A DNA stretch of 64,000 nt from Pempheris klunzingeri (taxonomy: Eukaryota > Chordata > Actinopteri > Acropomatiformes > Pempheridae): NCBI RefSeq assembly GCF_042242105.1, contig NC_092019.1:15733328-15797327 (forward strand), read 5' to 3'. A program made the translations under genes and the position numbers. A model generated the notes under the pieces. It searched no databases and was not told the DNA's origin. It was given only the letters and a program-made list of their open reading frames with translations. How positions within the stretch are numbered: position 1 is the first letter of the stretch; each line of letters begins with the position of its first letter. Shown here in pieces: positions 27,958-40,200 of the stretch.

Positions 27958-28321
27958 TTAAAAGGTCTAATTTTCATTCATTCATTTTTAAGCTTGTACT
28001 CGTATCTGGAGATCCCACTAGAACAGGTTTACATGGTTTAATGATCAAAAATACAGAAATTTTCTCATGCTGAGGCTGTTTTCAGTCATGTTACCAGGAG
28101 CTGGCGAGGAAATAGGACGGTCACATGATCATCACATCCCCTTATGACACCATAAAGGGCGCTACATCTACATCTAAATGGCCACACACATTTACATGGA
28201 GCAGGAAACAGAGAGAGGACTGTCTTTTCTCATAGTTTGGCAGTCTGTAGACACACTGAGGACACATCCTCATGTTAAGAAGAAATTAAAAAGTGCATTT
28301 TACATAATATGGGACCTTTAA
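27958..28321. mobile_element. candidate MITE with TTAA target-site duplication
   Basis: Starts TTAA-AAGGTCTAATTTT and ends ATAATATGGGACCT-TTAA. The reverse complement of the end is AGGTCCCATATTAT, so the two ends form an imperfect terminal inverted repeat flanked by TTAA on both sides, as for piggyBac-type elements. No transposase is present. 'Aggtcccatattatg' sequences are widespread in percomorph genomes. Confidence 0.55.
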
Positions 28322-28707
28322 CTTTTCATACTTTAGGTACATTTTGCTGACAATACTTGCTGATATACTTTTACTTAGTAAGATTTTGAATACAGGACTT
28401 GTGGACTGTTGTCACAGTGCAGTATTAGTCATTTTGCTTAGGGATCTGAATACCACCACTGCACACGTGTATGGATTTAAGTCAGACTTGAAAAAATGGG
28501 AAATTATTTTTAGTTGAAAAGGCATGCAGCCAGGGGTGTCCACATATTTTTGACTCTATTGTGTAAGATTGGTTTACTGTGCCATTGGCCTGTGTGTCTC
28601 TCTGTCTGCCTGGATTAATTGATCTTCTACAGGAATCCACCTCTCACCTAAAAGCAGCACACAAACTTTACAAGGCCTCATTACTTGGCTGATTTAAATG
28701 TAGGTCA

Positions 28708-28732
28708 TGCGCATGCGCAGTGGGCTCTTCCG
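28708..28732 (+). promoter_or_regulatory. NRF1 and ETS sites at the crot promoter
   Basis: TGCGCATGCGCA at 28708-28719 is a perfect palindromic NRF1 site, followed at 28728 by TTCCGG (ETS core). NRF1 drives many mitochondrial and metabolic genes. The sites sit just upstream of or within the inferred first noncoding exon of crot, whose donor (GAAG/GTGAGC) is at 28875/28876. Confidence 0.65.
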
Positions 28733-28739
28733 GGTTGGC

Positions 28740-28875
28740 ACCGGTGCAGTGGTTCAGTGGGGTAAAGGTGATGAGCTGGACCGCCGCTGCTGCTGCTGCT
28801 GCTCCGGGCGACGAAAACAACAACACACACACACACACACCTGCACCAAGCTGAAGTCAACATTTACTGAAGAAG
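28740..28875 (+). other. crot: crot noncoding first exon (5' UTR), 5' end approximate
   Basis: GC-rich stretch ending at a consensus donor (GTGAGC at 28876), with a (GCT)6 run at 28786-28803. It would splice to the acceptor at 30168-30169, ten bases before the crot ATG. The transcription start is inferred, not seen. Confidence 0.5.
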
Positions 28876-29328
28876 GTGAGCTCGCAGATGCACAGTGTTT
28901 GAAAACTGATTAAGTTTTAAAATCGAGTTTAACCCACAAACATTGTGTTTGACAGAGCGTTAATTTAGCCCATAACCGCAGTGTTACTATCGCTAGCTAG
29001 CTAGCTTACCGCAAACCGCTAGGTCTGCTTGAATTAATCTCAACTTTTAACGATTAAAAACTCTTATTGTTCACTAGTAGGTTAGTAGTGGGCTGTATTT
29101 CCAGTGAACTGGGGGCTGAAAGCTGGACGCCAAGTCCTGTGGTCATAAAGGAGATTATTACAGACAGCCAAGGAACATTTTAATATCACAACAGATATTA
29201 TAACACTGACTGTGGTCAGAGAGAAATGTAAAGCTCTTGTCTATTGTGTTTATCAGCTCGGGTATGATGAAGGGGATCAGGCTATTAGATAAACTCATTA
29301 GAGGTTTACTGGGTTTAGTTTTTAATGA

Positions 29329-29392
29329 TGTATGCACTACATTCATGACTGTGGCTCTAATTTCAACCATAGTCATGAATGTAGTGCACACA
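29329..29392 (+). repeat. strong inverted repeat (hairpin) in crot intron 1
   Basis: Two 26-base arms (29329-29354 and 29367-29392) are complementary at 24 positions. There is one A:C mismatch and one pair that would be G:U in RNA. They are separated by a 12-base loop (CTCTAATTTCAA). The 18-base core TGCACTACATTCATGACT is perfect. Confidence 0.85.
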
Positions 29393-30178
29393 GTTTCAAG
29401 GCTCAGCTTTATGTCACCATACAGGTCAATACAGGACTGCACAATGAGATGCAGTCTGCTCCCACCCTACATCACAGAAAATGTATGAACAAATGTGCAA
29501 ATATTTAAAGTAGATTAGAATAAAACAATAATATAAAATAGAAATATAGAAATATAACATTAAAGGAAGAAAAAAGGGAAAAAAGATTAACTGGAGTATT
29601 TACAAGGAAAACATACATTAGTTACACATATACATACACAAATGTAAAATATATTTATTTAATGTTTTTTTGACTAGTTGTTTGATCATCATCTTAACTT
29701 TATGGCGGGCACAAAACTCCATATCAGTATTGAAACAAAATAAAACACAAGGACGACAACACATATGTTATAATTCGACAGCAATTTAAACAGTTCTGTA
29801 TTAGTCTTTAATATGTTAGAAAAATGGTGATAAAGTCTCAAAATAGCTTGTTTTGTTACAAAAGGTATTATATTTACTAGGATGCAAAACAGAAAAAGGC
29901 AGCATATCTTCACATTTACATAGGTGGAACAGCAAATATTTGGCAATTTAGGTTTATAAATTACTTACATCATTAATTGATTAACCAAATAGATAGATAG
30001 ACTAATATTTTTCATTTAACTATTTAATCACTCTAACAGTTGTTTCAGTACAATTTTAAATGTTCCTGAAGGTAAAGGGAGATGTTTTATAGTTGATCCA
30101 ATCTGAAGGAAGATACCAGACAGCGTCCGGCTCTGCTCCATGTCCATGTAACATTTATTTATATGGTAGGGAGAAGAA

Positions 30179-33100
30179 ATGGCTAATAATGTGTCAGAGT
30201 CTCTGCCGGAGCTGACCTTCCAGCACCAAAGCAGCCTGCCGTCCCTGCCTGTCCCCTCACTGGAGAGCAGCCTGTCTAAGTACCTGGATGCAGGTAGGAT
30301 AGTAGCTCTGAGTTACTGTTTCAGGTTTTGTATATTTACCCTGCAAACTTCAAATAGTTACTCTTACAAATACATTTATTAATTAAGGAAATTCAACATG
30401 ACCCTAACTGCTCACTGCTATGTGTCTTTATGTAGATTTTTATTGGTGAGAGTATTATTATGTACTTTGCCCTTTAGCCCTTATCTTTGGGTTTGAACTG
30501 GTTTCTGGTGAATTTGCTGATAGTTAAGACGAAACGATAAGCATGTTCACACTGACCTTGAGTACATTTCCATCAGCTGAATTAAATCCACAGTCTTTAC
30601 TACATAAGATAGTTAATGTCAACAGTGACCAGAAGCTGGTGCTTATATTTGACAGACTGACTAACTTTGCATTCTCATGTTTGCCATCAGTTCATCCATT
30701 TGCATCTGAGAAAGAGTTTAAAGCTACAGCGGACATTGTGAGGAAATTTAAAGAGAGTGTTGGCAAAGAGCTGCACCAGAAACTACTGCAGAGAGCCAAG
30801 ACAAAGAAGAACTGGGTGTGTAGTCGATCTGTAAATGTCCTGTCTTTGGTGTTACAGATGTCCTCTTTACTCACAGATATTTATTTATACCCCAGCTGGA
30901 AGAATGGTGGTTAGACGCTGCATACCTGGAGATCCGCATCCCGTCTCAGTTGAATGTGAACTTTGGGGGCCCGGCACCCTACCTGGAGCACTGCTGGCCT
31001 CCTGCAGAGGGAACTCATCTGCAGAGGGCTAGTATTTGTACATGGCATACTCTGCAGTACTGGAACCTGATCCGCACGTAAGACAGTTGTCTTCTTTCTC
31101 TTCTTTTAACATAAAGTCATGTATATATGTAATTGTTTTTATTTGCCTCTTGCGTGTCTTAGGGAGAGGCTGGCTCCTCAGAAAGCTGGTAAAACAGCAC
31201 TAGATATGGACCAGTTCAGAATGCTGTTCTGCACCTGCAAAGTACCTGGAGTAAAGAAGGATACCATTCACAACTACTTCAAAACAGGTAGAACGAGCTC
31301 AGCTCTTATCTCTAACCTTCAGACACATCAGTGTCGTCGTCCAGTTTCTCAGCCTACATATCACCGCTGTGTCACAGAGAGCGAGGGTCCATGCCCCTCC
31401 CATTTGGTCGTGATGTGTCGTGGACGGATCTTCACATTTGATGCACTCTATGATGGACAAATCCTCACTCCTCCAGAACTACTCAGGTAGTGATTACAAA
31501 CAAGAACACACACCACTCACGCATAAAACCAAAATAAGGAATGTAGTACCCAAGAGAACAGATTCAGGGGTTCAGGCCATGACCCAACTGCTGCTGACAC
31601 TGCTGTTGAACCTTTGACAAAACATCAAGGAATGTCATTATTAAATGTGTAGCTCCACTAAATGGTCCAAAGAGGGCGCTACACTTCAGGACACCATAGC
31701 CCCTCCCAACAGGTACACTACTCACAAAAAGTTAGGGATATTCGACTTTCAGGTGAAATTTATGGAAAATGGAAAAAGTTAATGCGACAGTGATATTATA
31801 TCATGAAAGTAGGGCATTTAAGTAGAAGCATGCAATGGTCATTTCTTCATTTTAAACAATTTATTGAAAGAAAAGCTAACAACAGTGGTAGGTATACCAC
31901 AACAAAAAATGTTCAGTGTCTCAATAAATTGGGATGTGGCCAAAGGACGTCCACTCCTCTCCTTTCTGTGACTCTTCCAGTCTCTGTATCACTGTTACAA
32001 CCTCCTGATGACACTCTGTGACCCTCTAAGCTCAGTGGACACTTCCGTCTGAGGACTTCCTGTTTGAAGCCTCGCAATGGCGAGGTGCTGTTGATCAATT
32101 ATTAGGTGTCGTCTTGGTCTCATGATGTCAGAATGTGAACAGCATGATGAGGAGGACTGTTTAAATACCAATTCTAACTGAAGCAGGAAATGTATTGGTC
32201 GATTCATGGATCAAACCTGTTGTGAATTTTTCTGTTAAGCTTCTTGTTAGAGAACAGCAACTTGTGCAAAAAGTATTGAAACACTGAACAGTTGGACATG
32301 TGCATTCAAAGGTTTAGAGAAGGTCACATTAAGTTCACCTGGAAAGGTTAGAATGCATTTTAGGTTCATCCTGAAATTTCACCCGAAAGCCGAATATCCC
32401 TAACTTTTAGTGAGTAGTGTATGTGAGGGACATGAGGACAGAGGAAGTATTTTGACCAAATTACTCCTGATGCACAGTATCTAAACTGTCCTGTAATATG
32501 GATACATAATCAGTTAACAGCTTTAAAGTCATGGAATGCTTCTTATTTTATTTCTTGTCACATTGTCACACATAGGGAAAAAAAGAAAAAAATCCAGTAT
32601 CTGTGGCTGTCACAGACCTGTAATAAGCCCGTTGAATCATTTCATTCAGCCTGAATGTGACGATTGGATGGCTGACCTGACTGTTTGCCTATGTACCTGC
32701 CTACCTGTGTACACTCCGCCTGTGCACTCATTGCGCATGAGCAGAATCTTCAACAAGGCTCAGTAGACTTATCGCCCAAATTTGAGCTACTAACCCACCA
32801 AGCCGGAGAAATGAGAGCTGCAATGCTCACTGTCGTTTACTCAGCCAAGCACACATCCATGGAGCTCACCCATTTGCACAAAGCACAGCCTCTGAGCCAC
32901 GTGAGCTAAAGGTAACATTACGTTCAATCCTTTTTTTGTGGGTTTCAGTCACTAACTTCAGCCCTGTAGCAAACCCTGTCAGTACTGCTGACTACAGTAG
33001 CAAAGAGGCTCATCGTCTCATAAATAAAGCATCAGTTTTAGCAAACGTGAACATGAAATAGTCAATAATCTTTAAGTGGTCAATCCAGCCATCCATCCAT

Positions 33101-36100
33101 TTAATGCTTCTTACCCAGGTTGAAGCAGTAGGTAGTGGAACAATTATAAAATAATGATAAATAATTGTAAGCCATATCATCCCCACTGGTTTCCGTTATA
33201 ATGCCATACTTTGTTGAGTATGACCATGAAACAAGTTTAAATTGCACTGTGTTTAAAAAGTCCAACTCGCTAATAAAGAGGATGAGGAAGCACAAGGGTC
33301 CAATGTAACTTGTCTCATTTTATGTGTGTTATCATGTATAGGCAGCTGAGCTATGTGGAAGAGCGCTGTGAGGGAGAGCCAGAGGGCGACGGAGTGGGTG
33401 CTCTCACCACAGAGGAGAGGACTCGCTGGGCGAAGGTAGGGGTCTTCATGTTTGGAGAGTTATCAGATTATGGATTACACTTGTGAAAAAGTCCTCATAT
33501 TACACAAGCATGCGGTACTGGACTAGCCTATCTATTTACTGTCTCTGCAGGCCAGGGAGCATCTAATAAGTATTGATCCACACAATAAGACCATCCTGGA
33601 GACCATCCAGAGCAGCCTGTTCGTCATATCTTTGGATGAAAAGAAACCCTACTCCTCTCCAGAGAACTACACAAATGTACGGGCTGCACAAAGATGAATT
33701 ATTTATGATTTCATGCCTTGGTGTTCACTGGCTGTTTATAAAAGAAAAGAGTTGTTTGTCTGATTGCGTGACTTTGCACTTCTAAACTCAGTTGACCCTG
33801 GAAGCCCTCACAGGCAACCCCACCATCCGCTGGGGCGACAAATCGTACAATTCACTCGTGTTCTCAGATGGGACTTTTGGATCCACTTGTGATGTGAGTT
33901 TGTCATGCTGGAGGAGTTTAGAGACTCACAGTGAACGCTTCTATGGCACGTCTTAGATTCAAGATTTCCATGCTGCTCATCTTGGTGTCTTGGATAGTTT
34001 TTAAAGGGTTCAGTATGATAGATGAACTAGAACTAGATTAAAAACTCAAATTGTTTTGCAGCACGCACCATATGATGCCATGGTACTGGTGTCGATGTGC
34101 TGGTATCTGGACCAGCAGATTAAACCTACAGAAGGCAAATGGAAGGTAAACATTGATTATTACTTGATATAAACAGAAGTGGTTCTTATTGCTAATGGTT
34201 AAATTTTAATGCATCTGTTTATGCTGTTGATGTCTATGCTTTTTAGGGCTCAGGTGCAGTCAGACCCATACCCCTCCCTGAGGAGCTGGTGTTTACTGTG
34301 GATAAAAAAGTCCGCAGTGACATAGCCCATGCCAAACAGCAATACCTGGAGTCGGTGAGCCGCTATTAAACAAATAAACTGTGCTAGAAAAAGCCTGATG
34401 CCAATTAGTTCCAGCGGTGTGACTGTCCACTCTGTCGCTGGTTTTATAGACACAGGACCTGCAGATTGTGTGTTACGCCTTCACAGCGTTTGGAAAAACA
34501 GCCATCAAACAGAAGAAGCTGCATCCAGACACCTGTGTTCAACTGGCAATGCAGCTGGCCTACTACAGAATGCACAAAGGGTATTCTAGCTGATATATTT
34601 TGAATATTTAGCTCACTGTCCTCATATTCAAGACAGAAATTTGTGTATTGGTGTCACAGATCGTGTCACGCACCCACATCCTCCTTTCTCTACAGCTGTC
34701 AGATTGAGTTTTTAAGTTCATCCATACAAAGATTGAGGTCACGCATTGTCCGGTTGGTGCTCATAGTGAAAAAACAATGTAAAGGGGTGATGGTCAGATT
34801 GGTTATATATGCCCCCCAGTGCTCCCCAATGCCCTGCTAGCAGTTTTAAGCTAGAAATAAGCTATGTGACCCTGAATGTCTCTTCTTCTCCCTCTCAGAC
34901 CAGCAAGTTGTTACGAGACAGCGATGACCCGCAAGTTCTACCACGGCAGGACGGAGACCATGCGACCCTGCACCCAGGAGGCTGTGAACTGGTGTAAAGC
35001 CATGATGGACCCCACATGCAATGTCAGTGTGTGTATGTCTGAAACCATGCACTGTGGCAAAAACACACACAAAGGAAACAAGTGGAATCAGTCTTTGCTT
35101 ATTTGACATGCTACATAAACATTTTTCTGTCAGGTTGATGCCAAGAGGAAAGCCATGCTGCTCGCCTTCAAGAAACACAACAAATTGATGTTTGAAGCCC
35201 AGGAAGGAAAAGGTTAGTCTACTTTACATACACACAAATGGCTTCATATTTCTACGTGACACTGTTCGTCTAGATATCTTACCGCTTAGAAAATGTGGTC
35301 TAACTGTCAAATTAGTCATTGTACATTGTCGATCATGTCAGGAAGAAACAAAGCATCACCAGTGAAAGAACAACTTTAAAGGTACCAAGTGGAGTTTTTG
35401 ACCACTAATAGAGCCACTTGTGCATCAACATTTTTTGTGTTTCACATCTTGTCATCAGTTTGTGCTATTCCACTAATCTACAGTTGCTGTTGGTAGTGAT
35501 GACAAGTGCAACAATGTACTAAGAAAGCTAATGAAGAGGACGACCGACACACAAAGGCCATATGGATGCATAGCAAATTTGTACAGCAAATGTTCTACGA
35601 GGAAGATAATACATTAAATGCACAAATACAGTACCTGCAAATATTGTTTTTTAAACGATAGATTGTGATAATGTCAAACGATGTGAAGGACCTTTATTAT
35701 TTTTCATCAACCAGTTAATGTGGCTGATTGTTGCATGTTGATTAGATGTCAGTGAGCGGAGCACTGACTGTGTGTGTCTCTGATATTAGTTCATGTTATT
35801 TTGTGATGTCGTTACCAGGTTTTGACAGGCATCTTCTTGGGCTTTATCTTATCGCTAAAGAGGAGGGACGCCCCACTCCAGAACTCTTCATGGATCCCCT
35901 GTATGCAAAGAGGTACCATCTGTGAAGCTCATTTATCACAGCATACATTTAAAAAGTCAGAGCAGGAAAATCACAGGTGTAACAGGTGTGTGTACTGTGT
36001 TTATGTTTTATTTAGATGTATTATTTGTTTTAGGTTTCAGTAGATAAATATTTTTTTTTATGTCATTTTATATTTACTGTTACTGTCCATTTTGATGCTA

Positions 36101-37428
36101 AAGGTGTTAAAATGTAACAATTCTTGCCTGTTTTTTCTCAACTCTTCAATAAGCAAATGTTTTATTTATTTATTGACAGATTTATGTATTTTTAAAAAGT
36201 GTTTGTCCCACAAATATGGATGTCAGTAAGATCCAATATTAGTTGGCTCTAATGGAAACAGGCTTTTACTACAACATTGAAAAACAGATATAGATGCACA
36301 TATTTCAAATTTTAGTGGATGGTTAAAAATACCATCTGGAATACAGATATTATCAAGAAGGCTAAAGTCATTGTATTAGATTGAAAAGTACCAGGGAAGT
36401 CATCCTGTCTGTCTGTAACCGAGCTGCGTTTGTGTCTGCAGTGGTGGTGGTGGTAACTTCGTGCTGTCGTCCAGCCTGGTGGGCTACACCACAGTCCTGG
36501 GGGCCGTGGCTCCCATGGTGCATCATGGCTATGGCTTTTTCTACCGCATCAGAGATGACAGGTGGGCAAGCAAGACATGAGCGTGTTTACAGCATCGGCT
36601 GGTATTGTTCTCACCTTGTGAGCCTGTGTGTGTGTTTTTATGTGTCTGTCTGTGATCGCGTCACATCTGTGCAAGATACAGTCACAAAACTTTAAAGTTG
36701 TGTGTGGTGGAGATCAAAATGAAGGCAGAGTAAGAAAATGGGTGTGGACTGAGCAAGGGTGCTGGAGGTAGGGGGGCAGGAAGTAGGGAAGGCCCCCCAC
36801 ATTAATTTTAAGTTTAAGAGGGTCATTGTATCCCAGTTTGAATCAATCATTCCCGTCCACTGATCCTGCACAATCTAGATAGCATTCAGCATTCATCATA
36901 ACCACTAACAGCAGAAACTATAATAACTACATGATACATCTTACGCTTCGGACAGACAGCAGGCGGAAGCTGCTGGCCCCAAAGTGCCCCGAAGCTCTGA
37001 CCACTTCATTTTCAGCACCAATGTTAACATTTGGGCTGGTCACACAGGCGGCGGCAGCATGGAGTTCCATGGCTGGCTCACAAATCTGCCCATCTATATA
37101 GGAGATAGCATCACTGCTGTTAACGATTATGATTTTTAATTATGTACTTATTCCGCATATTTGTCTGTTGTGTCTAAATAGACAGCTCAATCTGTACTTG
37201 TTGGGTTAAAATTCATCAAGCAGTCAGAAGTTTGAAATTGTGTGTACCTTCCCTGCATTCTCAGCAACTGCAATCACATACATGCCACGCTGTTTTTTTC
37301 CTTCCAGGATTGTGATCTCTATCTCAGCGTGGAAATCTTGCCGTCAGACAGATGCTGCGTCGCTGTTCAACAGCTTCTCCAGCTCCCTGCACGAGATGCT
37401 CCACATGGCCACCACATCTCAGCTATAA
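30179..37428 (+). CDS. crot: crot, peroxisomal carnitine O-octanoyltransferase
   Basis: Sixteen coding exons: 30179-30293, 30691-30815, 30896-31077, 31163-31287, 31378-31486, 33342-33435, 33551-33676, 33792-33893, 34062-34145, 34247-34354, 34450-34580, 34899-35022, 35134-35212, 35819-35912, 36442-36561 and 37308-37428. They total 1839 bp, 612 residues, the same length as mammalian CROT. The enzyme moves medium-chain acyl groups from CoA to carnitine so that chain-shortened fatty acids can leave peroxisomes. Family blocks visible are [17 protein letters not shown] near the start, [30 protein letters not shown] and [15 protein letters not shown]. The catalytic histidine is residue 327, in CDHAPYDAM. 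The protein ends SQL, a PTS1-like peroxisomal signal (mammals: THL). The intron after 31486 contains a Tc1/mariner-type insertion. A partial copy lies downstream. Confidence 0.97.
31714..32421. mobile_element. Tc1/mariner-type nonautonomous element, 704 bp, with TA duplication
   Basis: The element proper is 31716-32419, flanked by TA at 31714-31715 and 32420-32421. Its ends are inverted repeats of about 46 bases with 3 mismatches, beginning CACTACTCAC and including AAAAGTTAGGGATATTCG. The interior has no intact transposase. The downstream partial crot copy carries the same flanks joined at a single TA (AACAGG-TA-TGTGAGGG near 41218), which gives the pre-insertion site. It lies in the intron between crot coding exons 5 and 6. 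Confidence 0.93.
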
Positions 37429-38712
37429 GTACTCACACCATCAGACTGAGTACTTAAACACAGGCTTGTTTAAACACAGGCACACACAGATCACAAACCC
37501 TCAAACAATAGCCGACAGCTAGCGATAATCATGTTTGTTTTCAGCACAGATCAATGCAGAGGTACAGAATCAGTACCAATCCACTGGTCCAATGGTTTTG
37601 GCACTTATAGAAATCTGTTAAATTTTCTGTTTCTTATAGTGCAGAAAAATACTTTTTTTTTTTTTGTGGAAATTGTTATTTTAGGTTTGTATTTTTTCTG
37701 ATTCTCTGATTTTCATGACTTTAGTGTAAATTGTATTGAGAATGATTTTTAATACTGACAGTATTAGTCCACATTTAAGCTAAGCTGATGCTAAGGCTGA
37801 AGATGTATTTTTTTAAGCTTGCCTCCAGTAGTTAAAGACAGAAACTGAGACTGTTTTAGGTAAAAAATAAATAAAATAAAACAACAACTTCTGGTTGTTA
37901 GGACTGTTGACTTTTTTCTGTGATGATGACTAGGTATTCCATTGACTGATTTTAGGTTGTGGCTGATCATGTCTACCAAAATTTGATTGGTCCAGTGTCT
38001 GTGTGTGCGGGCACTAAAACAATTGTGATATCCAACAGCACTTAAAGAACAGGTTCAAAATGATTCCAGTCTGTTTTAAAAATCTTGAACAGAGATTTGA
38101 TCGATTTTGTGCCCCATCACTTACATTAGGATGAGATTTCTTAATGGCCCGCATGAACAAAACAGTTTTATCCTCTTTTGAAAAAAGGGAACATATGCAC
38201 GATAGCTACAGTTACTCAAGTGAGAAGAAATAAAATTTCAGTTTGACTTTTTAAAATCTAAGAGTTGCCTTCCAGTCGACTGAAGTACTGTGCACTGCTT
38301 TGTTTTACTTCAGTACATCAGTGAAACTCTTGGTTTGCTGACTTTATGCATTGCTTTTTTTAACCAAAACCATACTAACCTCGCCACTGCACCTTACGGG
38401 CTCTGCACTCTTTGCAGATTTCCTTTATTTGTTTTCTCATGTCTGTCAAGTGAAAGAATGTTCCCATGACGTTAAATTGGGATGACTGCTGTAAAACACC
38501 ACTGAACCTTAATCACTGTGATTTTATTTCACATATCTCCTCAGCCTTTAAAGCTGATCTGTAATCTCCAGTCTGTGATTGCTGACTAAGATTTTGTTAA
38601 TGACAAAACGTGAACAAGATTGTACTTCCATTAAATATCCAAATGAAAAATAGCTCAATATTTTCAACTGTGACAATGTGATTTTGGAATTGTAGTGAAA
38701 TTGTTCTGACAA

Positions 38713-38718
38713 AATAAA
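38713..38718 (+). terminator. candidate poly(A) signal for crot
   Basis: AATAAA about 1.3 kb after the crot stop, followed by GTTTGATTTTTTTTAG. Confidence 0.45.
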
Positions 38719-39513
38719 GTCGAGAGATTTCCATCTGTTTGATTTTTTTTAGTTTTGTCCAGTTAAATGAATTATTAAGTTGAACTGCAGAAAAGGATAC
38801 ACTGTATCATGACAATCAATAAATTATCAAAGGATTTGTCCTAATACATAATATACTATATAACACAATTTATTTATGATGATGATCCCAGTCTCAGAAG
38901 CATACTTGATGCATTATGACATAATATATCCAGTGTCAGTTAGCTGTAATAGAAATATTAATTAATAAATAAAGACATAAGGCTCTTTTGCCTTAAGTAG
39001 ATCTGGTCTGCTCTGCTCTCTCAGCATGAACGTTGGGGAGGACAGATGTCTCCTCTATATAATCCATGGACATGATTGTATGGTGCAACACCACAGCGGA
39101 CTAAAATTCAGTTCATTTATTTCCCAACTCATTGTTTCAGATTTTCCCCTTTCCTATAAAAATGTATTGTTTGGCTTATTTAATTACCAAATCTACCAAA
39201 ACAAATCAATTCTATATCATTAATCTGATTGTTTTGCTTGCAATATCACACATTCATAAATATAAAATTTCCAATCATAAACCAAGCTTAACAATATTTA
39301 AAAATGAAGTCAAGCAATACATCACCTCAATTCATGGATGGATGAAGTTCAGCTAAAGTCATCATGAAGCCAGTTTTACACAGTGGCCAAACCGTGTAAT
39401 TACAACAATGGTGTCGTAGGTGAAAACACCTGAGCAGTGGTCCTCAGTTACATTTGCTGAATTTTTTGGAAGAATAACTTTTTAAAAAACCCCAGTGGAA
39501 ATGTAACTAAAAG

Positions 39514-39580
39514 GGTCAATCAAAGCTTCTTTTTTTGGACCAATCAGAGAGCTTATCATTATTGACCAATCAGAGAGCTT
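39514..39580 (+). repeat. direct repeat carrying CCAAT motifs
   Basis: GACCAATCAGAGAGCTT occurs exactly at 39538-39554 and 39564-39580, a 26-base period, with a weaker third unit (GTCAATCAAAGCTT) just before, from about 39515. Each full unit contains CCAATCA, the NF-Y core. Confidence 0.75.
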
Positions 39581-39849
39581 CTTTATTTCGGCCAATATAC
39601 TGTACATTAACTACTGCACTGCTCACCTTCCAGTGTGTGAAAGGTGCCACCTGTGTCTATTGACTCTGTACCAACATATCTTATTTTAGCTGCCCTGAAT
39701 TACAGAAAATCAGATTTATCAGAATAGAAAAGAGTAATGGACAAATGATACTTCCCTGAAGATTGCCATTATTTATTATATCCTTCCTGACGAGGCTGTC
39801 CTAATTCTGACTTGATATAAATAAAATTGAATCGAATCACGTTATACCT

Positions 39850-40200
39850 GCTATTCCTATCATATTTAATCCCTCCTTTCCAGCCATATCAGATGCCTTT
39901 TCTGTGTCAAAAAATGCCATCACAGATTCTTAATTAACTTGCGCCTTCCTCATCTCAGTTCCCAGACACATAGCAGTGTCCACAGCACCTCTGTCCCTCC
40001 TAAATCCACCCTGATGTTACCTGATACAATTCCCTCAGTCTCCATATGAAATGTTAATCTTTCTGTGATCATTCTTTCCATTATCCTTTCTATTTGTGAC
40101 GTCTTGTTCTTGTGCTTTTGTTCATCAGACTTGATAGGTCTTTCCCTGATTTCCTGACAGGGATAATTACTGCCTTTTCCTGACCAAATGGGTAATTTTC
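39850..40200 (-). mobile_element. relic of a non-LTR retrotransposon reverse transcriptase
   Basis: On the minus strand, broken frames read SAVIIPVRKSGKDLSS, then MERMITERLTFHMETEGI, then TAMCLGTEMRKAQVN, ESVMAFFDTEKASDM and KEGLNMIGIAG. This is the order seen in the N-terminal half of fish LINE reverse transcriptases (typically AVIIPIRKPGKD ... AVFFDVEKAYDMLWKEGL). Stops and shifts show it is dead. Confidence 0.75.

Larger units (their letters stand above)
26615..28700. other. spacer between acbd7 and crot
   Basis: No coding gene seen. AT-rich, with the acbd7 3' UTR ending near 27030 and a MITE-like element at 27958-28321. This spacer joins a block of human 10p13-type gene order to a block of 7q21-type order. 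Confidence 0.7.

Noticed and set aside
29329-29392. Naming the hairpin as a known microRNA
   Set aside because: The arm sequence matches no microRNA I recognise; only the fold is supported.
29158-29488. Protein-coding frames on both strands around the crot intron hairpin
   Set aside because: The frames are open on both strands because the region is a near-palindrome; no known domain, and they lie between a 5' UTR exon and the first coding exon.
31716-32419. An active transposase gene inside the Tc1-type element
   Set aside because: Only short broken frames occur; 704 bases is too short for the roughly 340-residue transposase.
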